64,000 nt of DNA from Streptomyces megasporus (GTDB lineage Bacteria; Actinomycetota; Actinomycetes; Streptomycetales; Streptomycetaceae): NCBI RefSeq assembly GCF_000718985.1, contig NZ_JODL01000020.1, forward strand, positions 1 to 64,000, read 5' to 3'. Under the pieces are notes generated by a model. The model saw only the letters and a program-made list of their open reading frames with translations. It was not told where the DNA came from and made no database searches. Of this stretch, positions 10,601 to 18,544 are shown in pieces. Every line of letters begins with the position of its first letter. The stretch's first letter is position 1. The position numbers and the translations under genes were made by a program.

Positions 10601-10799
10601 CGTCAACGACGAGGAGAACTTCGGCGTCGTCTTCGACAAGAAGTTCGAGGAGAACATGATGGACCATGTCTCCACGATCGACACCCTCGGCAAGCGGTAC
10701 TTCGGGACGGACCGGGACTTCAAGTCCAACCTCGACCGCAGTGCCCGCCGCGCGGCCTGGCGGATGATCCGCCGGGAGGAAGGGCTGGACGACTTCTGA
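7617..10799 (+). CDS. hsdR: type I restriction endonuclease subunit HsdR
   Basis: A 1060-residue motor-nuclease subunit. The N-terminal PD-(D/E)xK-type nuclease is seen as LDLALF followed by the AELKN strand (about 140-165). The SF2 helicase core carries Walker A AGSGKS (about 313) and the DEAH box (about 443); the C-terminus is the helical region that docks on the methylase. Length is normal for the family. ATGA overlap with hsdS shows coupling. It translocates and cuts DNA lacking the cognate methylation. The reading frame is intact and all key motifs are present, so the system is probably active. Confidence 0.95.
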   Translation: MSPVHDESSFGSAIVAALCERGWREANPEDYQADLGLDTNELFTFIGATQPDEWDELLTVYGGNPNEAQRGFAQRLDRAIAEDGLLHVLRNGVKDRGVLLRVAYFRPNLISADSVLDGYRANRLTVVRELPYATKQADWGHRLDLALFLNGIPVATAELKNPLTGQGVEQAKEQYRTDRDPTELIFTRRVIANFAVDPDLVFVTTQLRGKSTRFLPFNTGSNGPGQPGGAGNPAPTTPGTYATSYLWEEVWQRDNWLDLLQRFVHQQKQKTPGGGTTRTTIFPRFHQWDVVRKLTAHASVHGAGQNYLVMASAGSGKSNTIGWLAHRLSDLHARRDPAVLRPDALAEGRIKPGEPVFDKVIVITDRRALDAQLSATVGSFSQTDGLVVKVDEKHGAKSEQLARALSRDTGKIVTVTLHSFPALLNYIKDNPTEIKGTRFAIIVDEAHSSQSGDAATSVRAALRDLGLDADSDDEGATTVTVEDKLKAKAVERSQAANLSYFAFTATPKAKTLELFGTEAVENGKTVYRPFHTYSMRQAIEEGFILDPLRNYVTYNTYWKLANLNRDEKEVDPAKANSLLARFALMHEHTVSQHAQVIVEHFVAHTRGRLGGRAKAMVVTASRQSAVEMARAIKSYIADREYDTKYPDLGVLVAFSGSLTIDGEETTESKENGGLPESALPKAFAYTRADDRAAKAGGKGQQEYRILVVAEKYQTGFDQPLLTTMYVNKKLTGIAAVQTLSRLNRTADRKSQADLAVLDFVNEAEDIQDAFRPYFEEAHTLPSDPNLLYTAQSLVMSAPIISEQDMDEFVAAYFEAQEKAGGSQAKWEKLHAELYRLLSPAVTRFSALLESEEEDDVETAEEFRAHLNDYVRKYGFLAQIVPYQDADLERLYLYGRYLLNRLPRLADGGVDIGEVDLSHLRVEKTGEHDKSLVPEGPAELKGFGDGVGGGKEAEKSLLSELIEKFNAKFGTEFTEEDVLPAFNATKKDPKVRAAALVNDEENFGVVFDKKFEENMMDHVSTIDTLGKRYFGTDRDFKSNLDRSARRAAWRMIRREEGLDDF

Positions 10800-10893
10800 C
10801 GGAGGGGCCCTGAGGCTATGCCTGGGGCCCTGCCAGGACAACTCCTTATGCCAGGAATCCAGCTCACGAGCCCCTCGCATCTTATGGCGGGCG

Positions 10894-10916
10894 AACGAGG
10901 ACATGACGCCCTCGTT
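10894..10916. promoter_or_regulatory. inverted repeat before cysteine-rich gene
   Basis: AACGAGG (10894-10900) and CCTCGTT (10910-10916) are perfect 7-bp complements with a 9-nt loop. The repeat ends 16 nt before the ATG at 10933, just upstream of its ribosome site. It could be an operator, or a hairpin affecting expression after hsdR. Confidence 0.3.
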
Positions 10917-10932
10917 GTCAGGAAGGGACGCC

Positions 10933-11565
10933 ATGTTGTTCATATGTCCGCACTGCGCTCAGCCGGTTGAGTGCACCCGCAGGGGGCTCGTGGCCCCTCA
11001 CCAACTCACCGAGTTCAGTGACATCCTCTGCAAAGGTGCGGGGCGTGCACCAATACACGAGGAACGAGGGGCCGGCCGCAGCGACATGTCTTCCAAGCAG
11101 GAGAGACAGAGTCCAGAACTTCCTGCCCCCAACTGGCTGCCGTCATGGCGTAAGCAACATCGTGCCTCACTTGCCCTTCCGGCCGCCGATGCGCTTCGGA
11201 TCTGGCTACCAAACACTACCAATTTGGGGCATATCGCATCCATCGGAACCATTATGCCTACAAGTGCACGGCCGATCTGGGATCCGTCCAACCAGTGCTG
11301 GACGATTCCAAAGGGCTATTTCCTGCTGATAGCCGGCAAACTCGTGCGCCGCTACAGCAGCATCCTTCTGGGGCGTGAGTACCACCCTGACGAGAATTGC
11401 AACCATCGCTGCCAGAACGCACAAGGCCCGTATTGCACTTGTTCCTGCCTGGCGAAGAATCACGGACACGGGCGATGGATGAGAGGCTTTGAGCAACTCG
11501 ACGAGTTCGGAACCAGGTACCACGGTCAGTCCTGGCACTGGCAAGTTATGACCTTGGGACGTTGA
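10933..11565 (+). CDS. cysteine-rich protein of unknown function
   Basis: A 210-residue protein starting at ATG 10933, which has GGAAGGGA about 6 nt upstream. Two features stand out. An N-terminal CPHC pair followed by further Cys and His (residues 5-25) could bind zinc. A C-terminal cluster CNHRCQNA...CTCSC...NHGHG (about 150-175) resembles a Cys/His motif found in uncharacterised actinobacterial and phage proteins. The middle has no recognisable domain. GC is lower than the surrounding genes, as in hsdS. It follows hsdR on the same strand after a 133-nt gap and may be an accessory of the restriction locus or a separate mobile gene. No function is assigned. Confidence 0.65.
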   Translation: MLFICPHCAQPVECTRRGLVAPHQLTEFSDILCKGAGRAPIHEERGAGRSDMSSKQERQSPELPAPNWLPSWRKQHRASLALPAADALRIWLPNTTNLGHIASIGTIMPTSARPIWDPSNQCWTIPKGYFLLIAGKLVRRYSSILLGREYHPDENCNHRCQNAQGPYCTCSCLAKNHGHGRWMRGFEQLDEFGTRYHGQSWHWQVMTLGR

Positions 11566-11708
11566 GACGCTCAGTTCCCCATGCCACCAGTCCCAGATGC
11601 TGTGCGGACTGGGTGCCGGAGGCATCCTCCGCCTGGGGTCCGTGGATTTCTGGCGGAGAGTGGGGTCCGGCACCACTCAGTGCAGGACCCCATGGGCTCC
11701 TGCCCGCT

Positions 11709-11900
11709 TCAGCCGCGCGCGGCCTGCTGCACGAAGGCGGACCAGGCATCGGGATCAACGCTGAGCATCGGCCCTGTTGCCCGCTTCGAGTCCCTGACTA
11801 GTACAACGTCCGGCGCGAGGCAGACCTCGACGCATTCGCCTCCCTCCCCGCTGCTGTAGCTGCTCTTGAACCAGTGGGGCTCCCTTGCCTGGCAGTTCAT
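11709..11900 (-). CDS. DUF397 domain protein
   Basis: A 63-residue protein of the DUF397 family, recognised by the WFKSSYS start, the GGxCVEV core and the SAFV C-terminal helix. Such small proteins are almost always encoded next to a Scr1-like helix-turn-helix regulator in Streptomyces, and here the ATG overlaps the stop of that gene by 4 bp. Family knowledge suggests the pair forms a regulator/anti-regulator module linked to development or stress. The biochemical role is unknown. Confidence 0.85.
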   Translation of the reverse strand: MNCQAREPHWFKSSYSSGEGGECVEVCLAPDVVLVRDSKRATGPMLSVDPDAWSAFVQQAARG

Positions 11901-12760
11901 CTCTCTCCCAGAAGTCCCTCGACGAAAGCCATCGACTCACGCGGAGTCAGGGCTTGCGCCCTGAGGATGCCGTACTGCTCCTCGACATCCCGCACCTCTT
12001 CCCGCTCGCTGTAGAGGCGACTGGTCCGCTGGACTTCAACGTAAGCCATCCGCTGTCCGTCGCTGGTCTCGATGAGGGTGAACGGGCCTCCGAGGCCACA
12101 GTGTTCGACGCCGGCAGTGGGCATGATCTGAATCTCCACGTTTCGTCGTTGGCCGTGGAGAAAGATCTGTTCGAGTTGCCCTCTGTGTGTGGACGCCCCG
12201 CCGAGCGGACGGCGCAGAACCGCCTCCTCGATCACGAAGCTGAGTGTCGGGAGTGGGCTTCTGGCGAAGATCTCCTGTCGGGCAAGGCGAGCGGACACCC
12301 GCTGCTCGACGGTCGCCTCGTCAAGGAGGGGCCTGCGCATGGTGAAGACCGCACGCGCGTACTCCTCGGTTTGCAACAGGCCAGGCACCGCAAGTGCCCC
12401 GTATACGTGGAGTGAGACCGCCTCTTCCTCCAACCGGGCCATGTCCCGGAAGAAGGCCGGATACCGAGCCCGAGCCACCTCCCCCTTCATGGCCACCAAC
12501 AGCCCACGCGCGTCCAACACTTCGTCCGCCTGCTCGATGAACCGCGGCTGCGGAACCCGCCGTCCCTGCTCGTACGAGGCGATCGTGTCGGCCGAGTACC
12601 CGACCCGTTTGCCGAACTCGGCCCGGTCCAGCCCCGCCCGCGTCCGCAGCAGCTTCAACTGCCGCCCGAACGCGCCGATCAGGCCTCTGGCGGGCTCGTC
12701 CTCGGCGCATCGTTGCCCCGGCGCCTCGGCGTCGACGCCACTCTCACTGTCGTCCAGCAC
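11897..12760 (-). CDS. XRE-family regulator (HTH + DUF5753, Scr1-like)
   Basis: A 287-residue transcription factor. The helix-turn-helix (residues about 25-80) contains LKLLRTRAGL and ADTIASYEQGRR. The rest is a DUF5753-type ligand or partner domain with VPGLLQTEEYAR and a C-terminal arm. GTG 12760 is chosen because GGGGA lies about 6 nt upstream; the frame extends to 12832 without support. It forms a cassette with the overlapping DUF397 gene and the divergent ATPase gene at 12888. This arrangement is highly repeated in Streptomyces genomes. Confidence 0.88.
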   Translation of the reverse strand: MLDDSESGVDAEAPGQRCAEDEPARGLIGAFGRQLKLLRTRAGLDRAEFGKRVGYSADTIASYEQGRRVPQPRFIEQADEVLDARGLLVAMKGEVARARYPAFFRDMARLEEEAVSLHVYGALAVPGLLQTEEYARAVFTMRRPLLDEATVEQRVSARLARQEIFARSPLPTLSFVIEEAVLRRPLGGASTHRGQLEQIFLHGQRRNVEIQIMPTAGVEHCGLGGPFTLIETSDGQRMAYVEVQRTSRLYSEREEVRDVEEQYGILRAQALTPRESMAFVEGLLGER

Positions 12761-12887
12761 CGCACATCCCCACTTTCCGCTCACGCGGCCGTACCGTGAC
12801 GTACACGGTGCGCGCCCGCGGGTACTCCCCACCGCGTCGGCGCGTCACCACTGGTCACGCTATGGCACACCCGGCGACGCTGCGTGC

Positions 12888-13379
12888 ATGAACCGAACAG
12901 AACAACCCGCACCAGCGACCCCCGCCCACGCCTGCTTCGCCCTCCGCTTCAGCTCGACGCCCCGAGGCGCCCGCCTGGCCCGCCGGCTCTGCGCGGAACG
13001 GCTCGACTCCTGGGGCGTGCCGTACGGCAGCGACGACCACGACGTGCTGAGCCTGCTCGTCTCCGAGCTCGCCACCAACGCCGTCACCCACGGCCATGTG
13101 ACCGGCCGCGACTTCCGCGTCCACCTCCTCGCCTTCACCGCGCCCGCCGCCGCGTCCCTCACCGTCCGCGTGGAGGTCACCGACACGCGGGGCGACGCGC
13201 TCCCCGCGCCCGCCGCCACCCCCGACACCAGCCCCGTCCCCATCGGCGGACGCGGCCTGCTCCTGGTCGAGGCCCTCGCCGATCGCTGGGGCTGCGCACC
13301 ACGCCCGGACGGCCCCGGCAAGACGGTCTGGGCCGAGTACACAGTGGCGCGATACGGCCCGTCCGCCGCGCCCTCGTAG
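12888..13379 (+). CDS. ATP-binding protein, RsbW/anti-sigma-like histidine kinase fold
   Basis: A 163-residue protein with the GHKL/HATPase_c_2 fold used by anti-sigma kinases. It shows the N-box LVSELATNAVTH (about 65-75) and the glycine-rich GGRGLLLVEALADRWG (about 125-140). There is no receiver or membrane segment, so it is soluble. Divergently placed from the HTH/DUF397 pair with a 127-nt spacer, it completes the common three-gene cassette. It probably controls a partner by phosphorylation or sequestration; the partner is unknown. Confidence 0.85.
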   Translation: MNRTEQPAPATPAHACFALRFSSTPRGARLARRLCAERLDSWGVPYGSDDHDVLSLLVSELATNAVTHGHVTGRDFRVHLLAFTAPAAASLTVRVEVTDTRGDALPAPAATPDTSPVPIGGRGLLLVEALADRWGCAPRPDGPGKTVWAEYTVARYGPSAAPS

Positions 13380-13456
13380 GGCCGGGCTGGACGCAGTGAT
13401 CCCTTTCCGGGGACACTGTCCGCGGCCAACGGGGCTCGGGAAACGAGCGAGCGCGA

Positions 13457-15073
13457 GTGCAGGACGCGGGGCGGGGACAGGTGCCGGACAAACCGATCGC
13501 GGGCCGCTACGAGTTGCTGGAGCGGCTCGGCAACGGTGGCATGGGGGACGTGTGGCGGGGCTACGACGCGGTGCTGGACCGGCCCGTCGCCGTGAAGCGG
13601 ATCCGACCACAGACCGTCGCCGCCACGCCCCAACTGGCCGAGGAGCTGGAGCGGCGCTTCCGTCGCGAGGCCCGGATCACCGCCCGCATCCAGCACCCGG
13701 GCGTGCCGCAGGTGTACGACGCCGTCCTCGACAGCACCCACGAGCACCTGTTCCTCGTCATGGAGCTGGTGGAGGGCGTCCCCCTCACCCGGTACGTGCA
13801 CGAGGAGCGGCCCCTCCCGATCAGCTGGGCGGTGGCGGTCGCCGCGCAGGTCGCCACCGTGCTGTCGTACGCGCACGACGTGCCCGTGGTGCACCGGGAC
13901 CTCAAGCCGTCCAACATCCTGGTCGCGCGGGACGGCACGGTGAAGGTCCTCGACTTCGGTGTCGCGGCGATCCTGCAGACCGACGTCACCAGGCTGACGG
14001 CCTCCGGCCGGCCCATCGGCACCCACCAGTACATGTCGCCCGAGCAGGTGCGCGGCACCCGGGTCACCCCACGCACCGACCTCTACGCCCTCGGTTGCGT
14101 GCTCCACGAACTCCTCTGCGGCAAGCCGCTGTTCAGCGGGAGCAGCGAGTTCGAGCTGATGGACCGGCACGTCCGCGCCGCGCCCACCCCGCTGCGGCGG
14201 CTGCGGGTCGACGTGCCGGAGGAGCTGGAGGCACTGGTCCTGCACCTGCTCCGCAAGGCTCCGGAGAGCCGACCGGTGGACGTGCAGGAGGTGTACGAGC
14301 GGCTGATGCCCTTCCTGCCGGCGCCCGGGGAGTCCTCCGCCCTCGGGGAGGCCGGGCCGCCCGGGGCACCGGACCCGACCGGTCTCTACCGCCGCCCCTA
14401 CGCGCCCCGCGCCCGGGCCGAGAGCCGTCCCCGTCTCGCCCCGGACACGGCGGCGCCCGGCCGGGTCGCCGAACACGTGGTCTCGCCGCCCGAGCGGGAG
14501 CTGCTGCGGGCCCGGCTGCGGGAGGTCGACGAGCACTACATCGCCCTCATGGAGGAGGAGCGCTACACGCAGGCCGCCGAGGTCGCGGGCGAGATGATCG
14601 AGCCGCTGGCGCGGGCCTTGGGCGCCGAGAACAAGGCCGTCCTGCGGCTGCGGCAGCGCCGGGCGGTCAGCCGGCAGTTGGCGGGAGACCACCGGGCGGC
14701 CCTGCCCGAGTTCGAGGCGCTGGCCGAGGCGTTCGGCCGCATCAACGGGCCGACCAGCGAGGCTGCCCGTGACTGCCGTGCCCAGGCCGCCCGCTGCCGC
14801 GGCGAACTCGGCCAGGTGACCGAGGCGCTGGCGGAGCTCCAGGCCGTTCTCGAGGTGGAACGGGCCGTCGAGAGCGACGTCAGCGACGCGGCCGTGGAGC
14901 TGCGCCGCGACATCGGCATGCTGCTGCTGAGCCAGGGCAACCCACAGGAGGCCCGGGCCTGTCTGGAGGCCCTGTACGAGGACGTCGTACTCGTCCACGG
15001 TCCGCGCCACGAGGTGGCCGTCGAGGTCGCGGAGGTCCTGGCCATGCTCCGCCGGGAACTCGACGGCCAGTGA
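13457..15073 (+). CDS. serine/threonine protein kinase with repeat-like C-terminus
   Basis: A 538-residue Hanks-type kinase. The glycine loop LGNGGMGDVW (about 25), VAVKRI lysine (about 45), catalytic HRDLKPSN (about 150) and DFGVA (about 170) are all intact. After a Pro/Arg-rich linker (about 290-335) comes a helical C-terminus (about 340-538) with tetratricopeptide-like pairs (EALAELQAVLEVER, DIGMLLLSQGN), likely a protein-docking surface. No transmembrane helix or PASTA domain is seen, so it is probably cytosolic. The start could instead be GTG 13481, closer to the kinase fold, with GGGGA just upstream. Targets are unknown. Confidence 0.9.
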   Translation: MQDAGRGQVPDKPIAGRYELLERLGNGGMGDVWRGYDAVLDRPVAVKRIRPQTVAATPQLAEELERRFRREARITARIQHPGVPQVYDAVLDSTHEHLFLVMELVEGVPLTRYVHEERPLPISWAVAVAAQVATVLSYAHDVPVVHRDLKPSNILVARDGTVKVLDFGVAAILQTDVTRLTASGRPIGTHQYMSPEQVRGTRVTPRTDLYALGCVLHELLCGKPLFSGSSEFELMDRHVRAAPTPLRRLRVDVPEELEALVLHLLRKAPESRPVDVQEVYERLMPFLPAPGESSALGEAGPPGAPDPTGLYRRPYAPRARAESRPRLAPDTAAPGRVAEHVVSPPERELLRARLREVDEHYIALMEEERYTQAAEVAGEMIEPLARALGAENKAVLRLRQRRAVSRQLAGDHRAALPEFEALAEAFGRINGPTSEAARDCRAQAARCRGELGQVTEALAELQAVLEVERAVESDVSDAAVELRRDIGMLLLSQGNPQEARACLEALYEDVVLVHGPRHEVAVEVAEVLAMLRRELDGQ

Positions 15074-15143
15074 CCGGCACAGCCCGGTCAGGGGAGCCGG
15101 TGGACGAACACCCGAACGGCCTGCGGCCACGCCGGGGCGGCCC

Positions 15144-15156
15144 TAAAATCCCGTCA
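15144..15156 (+). promoter_or_regulatory. candidate leaderless promoter of helicase gene
   Basis: TAAAAT (15144-15149) lies only 6 nt before the ATG at 15156, and there is no Shine-Dalgarno sequence in between. Transcription would start at or next to the A of the start codon. No good -35 is visible, so regulation by an activator is possible. Confidence 0.35.
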
Positions 15157-17297
15157 TGCCGCACCTCGCCCTCGACAAGGCCTTCTGTCAGCAGTTGGAG
15201 AAGCTCGAGAAGCACGTCAGGAACGGCGTGTTCGAAGCCTGGGAGAAGTTCGAGCGGCTCACCCTCGACCAGCTCTTCAAGGACCCGGGCCTGAAGCTGG
15301 AATCCCTCAAGGGCGCCAAGGACCGGCAGATCCGGACCATCCGGATCACCCAGGGATACCGCGGCGTGGTCCTCGCGCCCGAGACAGGGGACACCTTCGT
15401 GCTGCTCCGGGTCGGCCCGCACGACGAGGCCACCGAGTGGGCGGTGAAGCAGAAGGCCACCATCAACGCCGTCACCGGCGCCGTGGAGCTCCGTGAGATC
15501 GCCACCCTGGAGGAGCTGACCCCCGCCTATGAGCGCATCGCGCCCGCCGAGGAGCAGCGGCTCTTCGCGAAGATCTCCGACGGGGAGATGGCCGCGCTCG
15601 GCATCGACGCCACCACCCTCGCGCAGGCGCGCGTGCTGACCAGCCTGGAACAGCTCGACGTCTTCGGGCGGTTCTTCCCGCCCGACCAGTACAAGGTGCT
15701 GGAGCATCTGGCCCTCGGCGCGAGTGTCGAGCAGACGTGGCAGGAGGTCGTCGTGCCGGCGCTCGCCGACGCGGCCTCCCAGGAGCCCGTCGACACCACC
15801 GACTACGCGACCGCCATCGCGCACACCCGCACCCGGATCGCCGTCGTCACGGACGCCGACGAACTGCGCGACATCCTCGACAAGCCGTTCGCCGCCTGGC
15901 GGATCTTCCTGCACCCCACCCAGCACAAGGTCGCCTACCGCCCGTCGTACTCCGGCCCCGCGCAGGTGACCGGCGGACCCGGCACCGGGAAGTCCGTCGT
16001 CGCGTTGCACCGGGTCAAACACCTGCTGTGGCACCTGCGCGACGGCGACCGCATCCTCCTCACCACCTTCACCAACGCTCTTGTGGACTCCCTCACCGAA
16101 GGGCTCCGTCTGCTCGTCGACGATCCGGACCTGCGCGACCGGGTCGATGTCATGACCGTCGACGCCTTCGCCGGGCGCGTGGTCAACACCTCGCGCCGGC
16201 CGCTCAGCGGGTACGAGGAGACCGCCCGGTGGGAGCAGGCCGCGGCAGCCACCGGTTTCACCGGCACCCCGCAGTTCCTCGCCCAGGAGTACAAGCACGT
16301 CGTCCTCGCCCAGGACATCCGCGGCCGGGATGAGTACGAGCGCTGCGAGCGCCGGGGCCGCGGCAGCGCGCTGCCCTCCTCCGCCCGACCGCTGGTGTGG
16401 CGGACCATGGAGGAATTCACCCGGCGCCTGGCCGAGGACGGACTGCGCACCTACCTCGGCACCTGCGTGGAGGCCACCGATCTGCTGACCGAGCGGGGGC
16501 CGTGCTACCGGCACGTCGTCGTCGACGAGGCCCAGGATCTCCACCCGGCCCAGTGGCGGATGCTCCGCGCGGCCGCTCCTCGGCGTCCCGACGACCTGTT
16601 CATCGCGGGCGACCCGCACCAGCGGATCTACGACAACCGGGTGTCGCTGAAGTCCCTCGGCATCAACGTCGCCGGCCGTTCGACCAAGCTGCGCAAGAAC
16701 TACCGCTCCACCCAGGAGATCCTCAGCTGGGCGACGGGGATCCTGCTCGGCCGTCCCTATGCCGATCTGGCCGACAGCGGGCGGCACGACACCCTGATCG
16801 GGTACAGCTCCGCCTTGCACGGCTCCGGGCCGCGCGTCCACGAGGCTCAGACGGAGGAGGCCGAGCTCGACGCCTTGGTCGAGCAGGTGCGTGCGTGGGT
16901 GGACGGCGGTGCCGCGTACGGGGAGATCGGGATCTGCGCTCGGTTCAACAAGACGTGCGAGAGAGCCAAGAACCGTCTGATCGCGGCCGGCATCCCCGCC
17001 GGCCGGGTCCGCGCGGGAGCCGCCCGCACCGACGACGCGGTCAATGTGGGCACCATGCACACCTTCAAGGGGCTCGAGTACCGCTACGCCGCCGTCGTCG
17101 GCGTCAACGACCGTGCCCTGCCGAACCCTTCGGCCATCACCCCGGAGGAGGTCGACCGGCTTCAGCACGAGGCCGACCTCGCCGCGGAACGCTGCCTGTT
17201 GTTCGTCGCCTGCACCCGAGCCCGGGATGGCCTGTACGTCTCGTGGACGGGGCAACCGAGCCCGTTCCTGGTGGAGGCCGGTTGCGAGGCGGGATAG
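15156..17297 (+). CDS. RelE-like domain fused to UvrD/Rep-family helicase
   Basis: A 713-residue protein. The first about 100 residues resemble the RelE/ParE toxin fold (KFERLTL...LKGAKDRQIRTIRI then YRGVVL and a short strand). A linker leads to a superfamily 1A helicase with Walker A GGPGTGKS (about 272) and the DEAQD motif II (about 455). SF1 motif III (FIAGDPHQ), motif IV (KNYRS) and a late GTMHTFKGLEY motif are also present. All ATPase motifs are intact, so it should unwind or translocate on DNA. The RelE-like head may be a substrate-binding or RNase-like module. The location among restriction genes suggests a defence role, but this is inference. Confidence 0.85.
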   Translation: MPHLALDKAFCQQLEKLEKHVRNGVFEAWEKFERLTLDQLFKDPGLKLESLKGAKDRQIRTIRITQGYRGVVLAPETGDTFVLLRVGPHDEATEWAVKQKATINAVTGAVELREIATLEELTPAYERIAPAEEQRLFAKISDGEMAALGIDATTLAQARVLTSLEQLDVFGRFFPPDQYKVLEHLALGASVEQTWQEVVVPALADAASQEPVDTTDYATAIAHTRTRIAVVTDADELRDILDKPFAAWRIFLHPTQHKVAYRPSYSGPAQVTGGPGTGKSVVALHRVKHLLWHLRDGDRILLTTFTNALVDSLTEGLRLLVDDPDLRDRVDVMTVDAFAGRVVNTSRRPLSGYEETARWEQAAAATGFTGTPQFLAQEYKHVVLAQDIRGRDEYERCERRGRGSALPSSARPLVWRTMEEFTRRLAEDGLRTYLGTCVEATDLLTERGPCYRHVVVDEAQDLHPAQWRMLRAAAPRRPDDLFIAGDPHQRIYDNRVSLKSLGINVAGRSTKLRKNYRSTQEILSWATGILLGRPYADLADSGRHDTLIGYSSALHGSGPRVHEAQTEEAELDALVEQVRAWVDGGAAYGEIGICARFNKTCERAKNRLIAAGIPAGRVRAGAARTDDAVNVGTMHTFKGLEYRYAAVVGVNDRALPNPSAITPEEVDRLQHEADLAAERCLLFVACTRARDGLYVSWTGQPSPFLVEAGCEAG

Positions 17298-17572
17298 CCG
17301 GCCCAACCTACCCGCCACTCTTGAATCGAACGCACACGAATCAACCGAAGCAACTTGACGGCGCTTTCATTTGAATGGGAAAGTGTGACCGCTTCGGCTC
17401 GTGAAAGCAGCACGACGAAGGACGTCGTGGCGCGAAGGGGTGGGCGGGCGGCGGCAAGCGGGATGCGGCTTTGGCCACCCACAGTCTTGCCGGGGATGCC
17501 TGCGACCGGAATCCTTCTCCTGCCCGCAGCGGTGCGGGACGCCCCGGGGGGCGCTCGCGGAAGGGGTGTGTG

Positions 17573-18328
17573 ATGGCCGACGAGAAGACTCCTGATGAGG
17601 GAGCGGTCGAGAAGACCGGGCGGTGGGCCGCCGATCTTGCGGAGAAGGTCATGGTGAACGGCGTGGGGCCGATCACGGGGTCGGTGGCCTGGGCCGAGGA
17701 GCGCCTCTCACGTCGGCAGGGCACCGACTACAGGGCGCCCGATGACGACGAGCGCCGTTCTCCCGAGGACATGAAGGACGACATCGACGCGGTCGTCGCC
17801 CGCCTCATCAAGGAGTCCGTGGCCGCGGCCGGGGCTCAGGGGTTCATCACCGGACTCGGAGGTCTGCTCACCGCGGGCGTGACGATCCCCGCGAACGTGG
17901 CCGCGTCCATCGCCATCAACATGCGGATGGCCGGCGCCATCGCGCACCTTCGGGGATGGGACATCCATGATCCGCACGTACGGACCGTCGCGATGATGCT
18001 CGCGATCGGGATGAGCGCGCAGAACGTCCTGGCGACCTTCGGGGTGAAGGTCGGCCAGAAGCTCGGCGAACAGATGATCAAGAAGATCCCGATCGCGATG
18101 CTCCGGGCGATCAACAAGAAGGTCGGGTTCTTCCTCGTCTCGAAGCACGGAACCAAGCGCGCTGCGATCACGCTCGCCAAGGGAGTTCCGATCCTGGGGG
18201 GCCTTGTCGGAGGCGCTGTGGACGCGGGAGCGACCGCTGTCATCGGACGGGCCACGGACAGGGCCCTGCGCGGCGACACCCTGCGGGCCGAGACCGAGGC
18301 TGAGACCGGGGCCGAGGGACCGAAGTAA
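17573..18328 (+). CDS. EcsC family protein
   Basis: A 251-residue protein of the EcsC family. ATG 17573 has GGAAGGGG 6 nt upstream. The family core runs from about residue 65 to 235. It has amphipathic or hydrophobic stretches (GFITGLGGLLTAGVTIPANVAASIA, split at about 85-115, and GVPILGGLVGGAVDAGATAVIG at the end) and the HDPHVRTVAM segment. EcsC proteins are linked to ABC export, secretion and membrane processes, but their mechanism is poorly known. The protein probably sits at the inner face of the membrane. It is convergent with the GmrSD gene. Confidence 0.82.
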   Translation: MADEKTPDEGAVEKTGRWAADLAEKVMVNGVGPITGSVAWAEERLSRRQGTDYRAPDDDERRSPEDMKDDIDAVVARLIKESVAAAGAQGFITGLGGLLTAGVTIPANVAASIAINMRMAGAIAHLRGWDIHDPHVRTVAMMLAIGMSAQNVLATFGVKVGQKLGEQMIKKIPIAMLRAINKKVGFFLVSKHGTKRAAITLAKGVPILGGLVGGAVDAGATAVIGRATDRALRGDTLRAETEAETGAEGPK

Positions 18329-18470
18329 CGAACCAGGCGATCGCTGCTCACCGCTCCCCCAGCGCGTACTTCCGTCCGGACGGCTTGCCCGGCCCGTTCC
18401 GGCGCGTGTGCCGGTCCCAGCGCGCGGCCGGCCTCTTCGCAGTGGGGCATCTGACATCCGTACGCATACG

Positions 18471-18506
18471 GGAGCCCTGCCGCTCCTTCTCGGGCGGCAG
18501 GGCTCC
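18471..18506. terminator. bidirectional hairpin terminator
   Basis: A perfect 12-bp stem (18471-18482 with 18495-18506) and 12-nt loop sits between the convergent EcsC and GmrSD genes. It can serve both transcripts. Confidence 0.6.
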
Positions 18507-18544
18507 GGCAGGCCGTGCTTGCGGCAGGCCCGGTGCGACTTCGC

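Noticed and set aside
7533..10943. 1136-codon open frame antisense to hsdR
   Set aside because: It mirrors hsdR codon bias, its product is Val/Gly/Leu-rich with no family resemblance, and hsdR has all expected motifs on the other strand.
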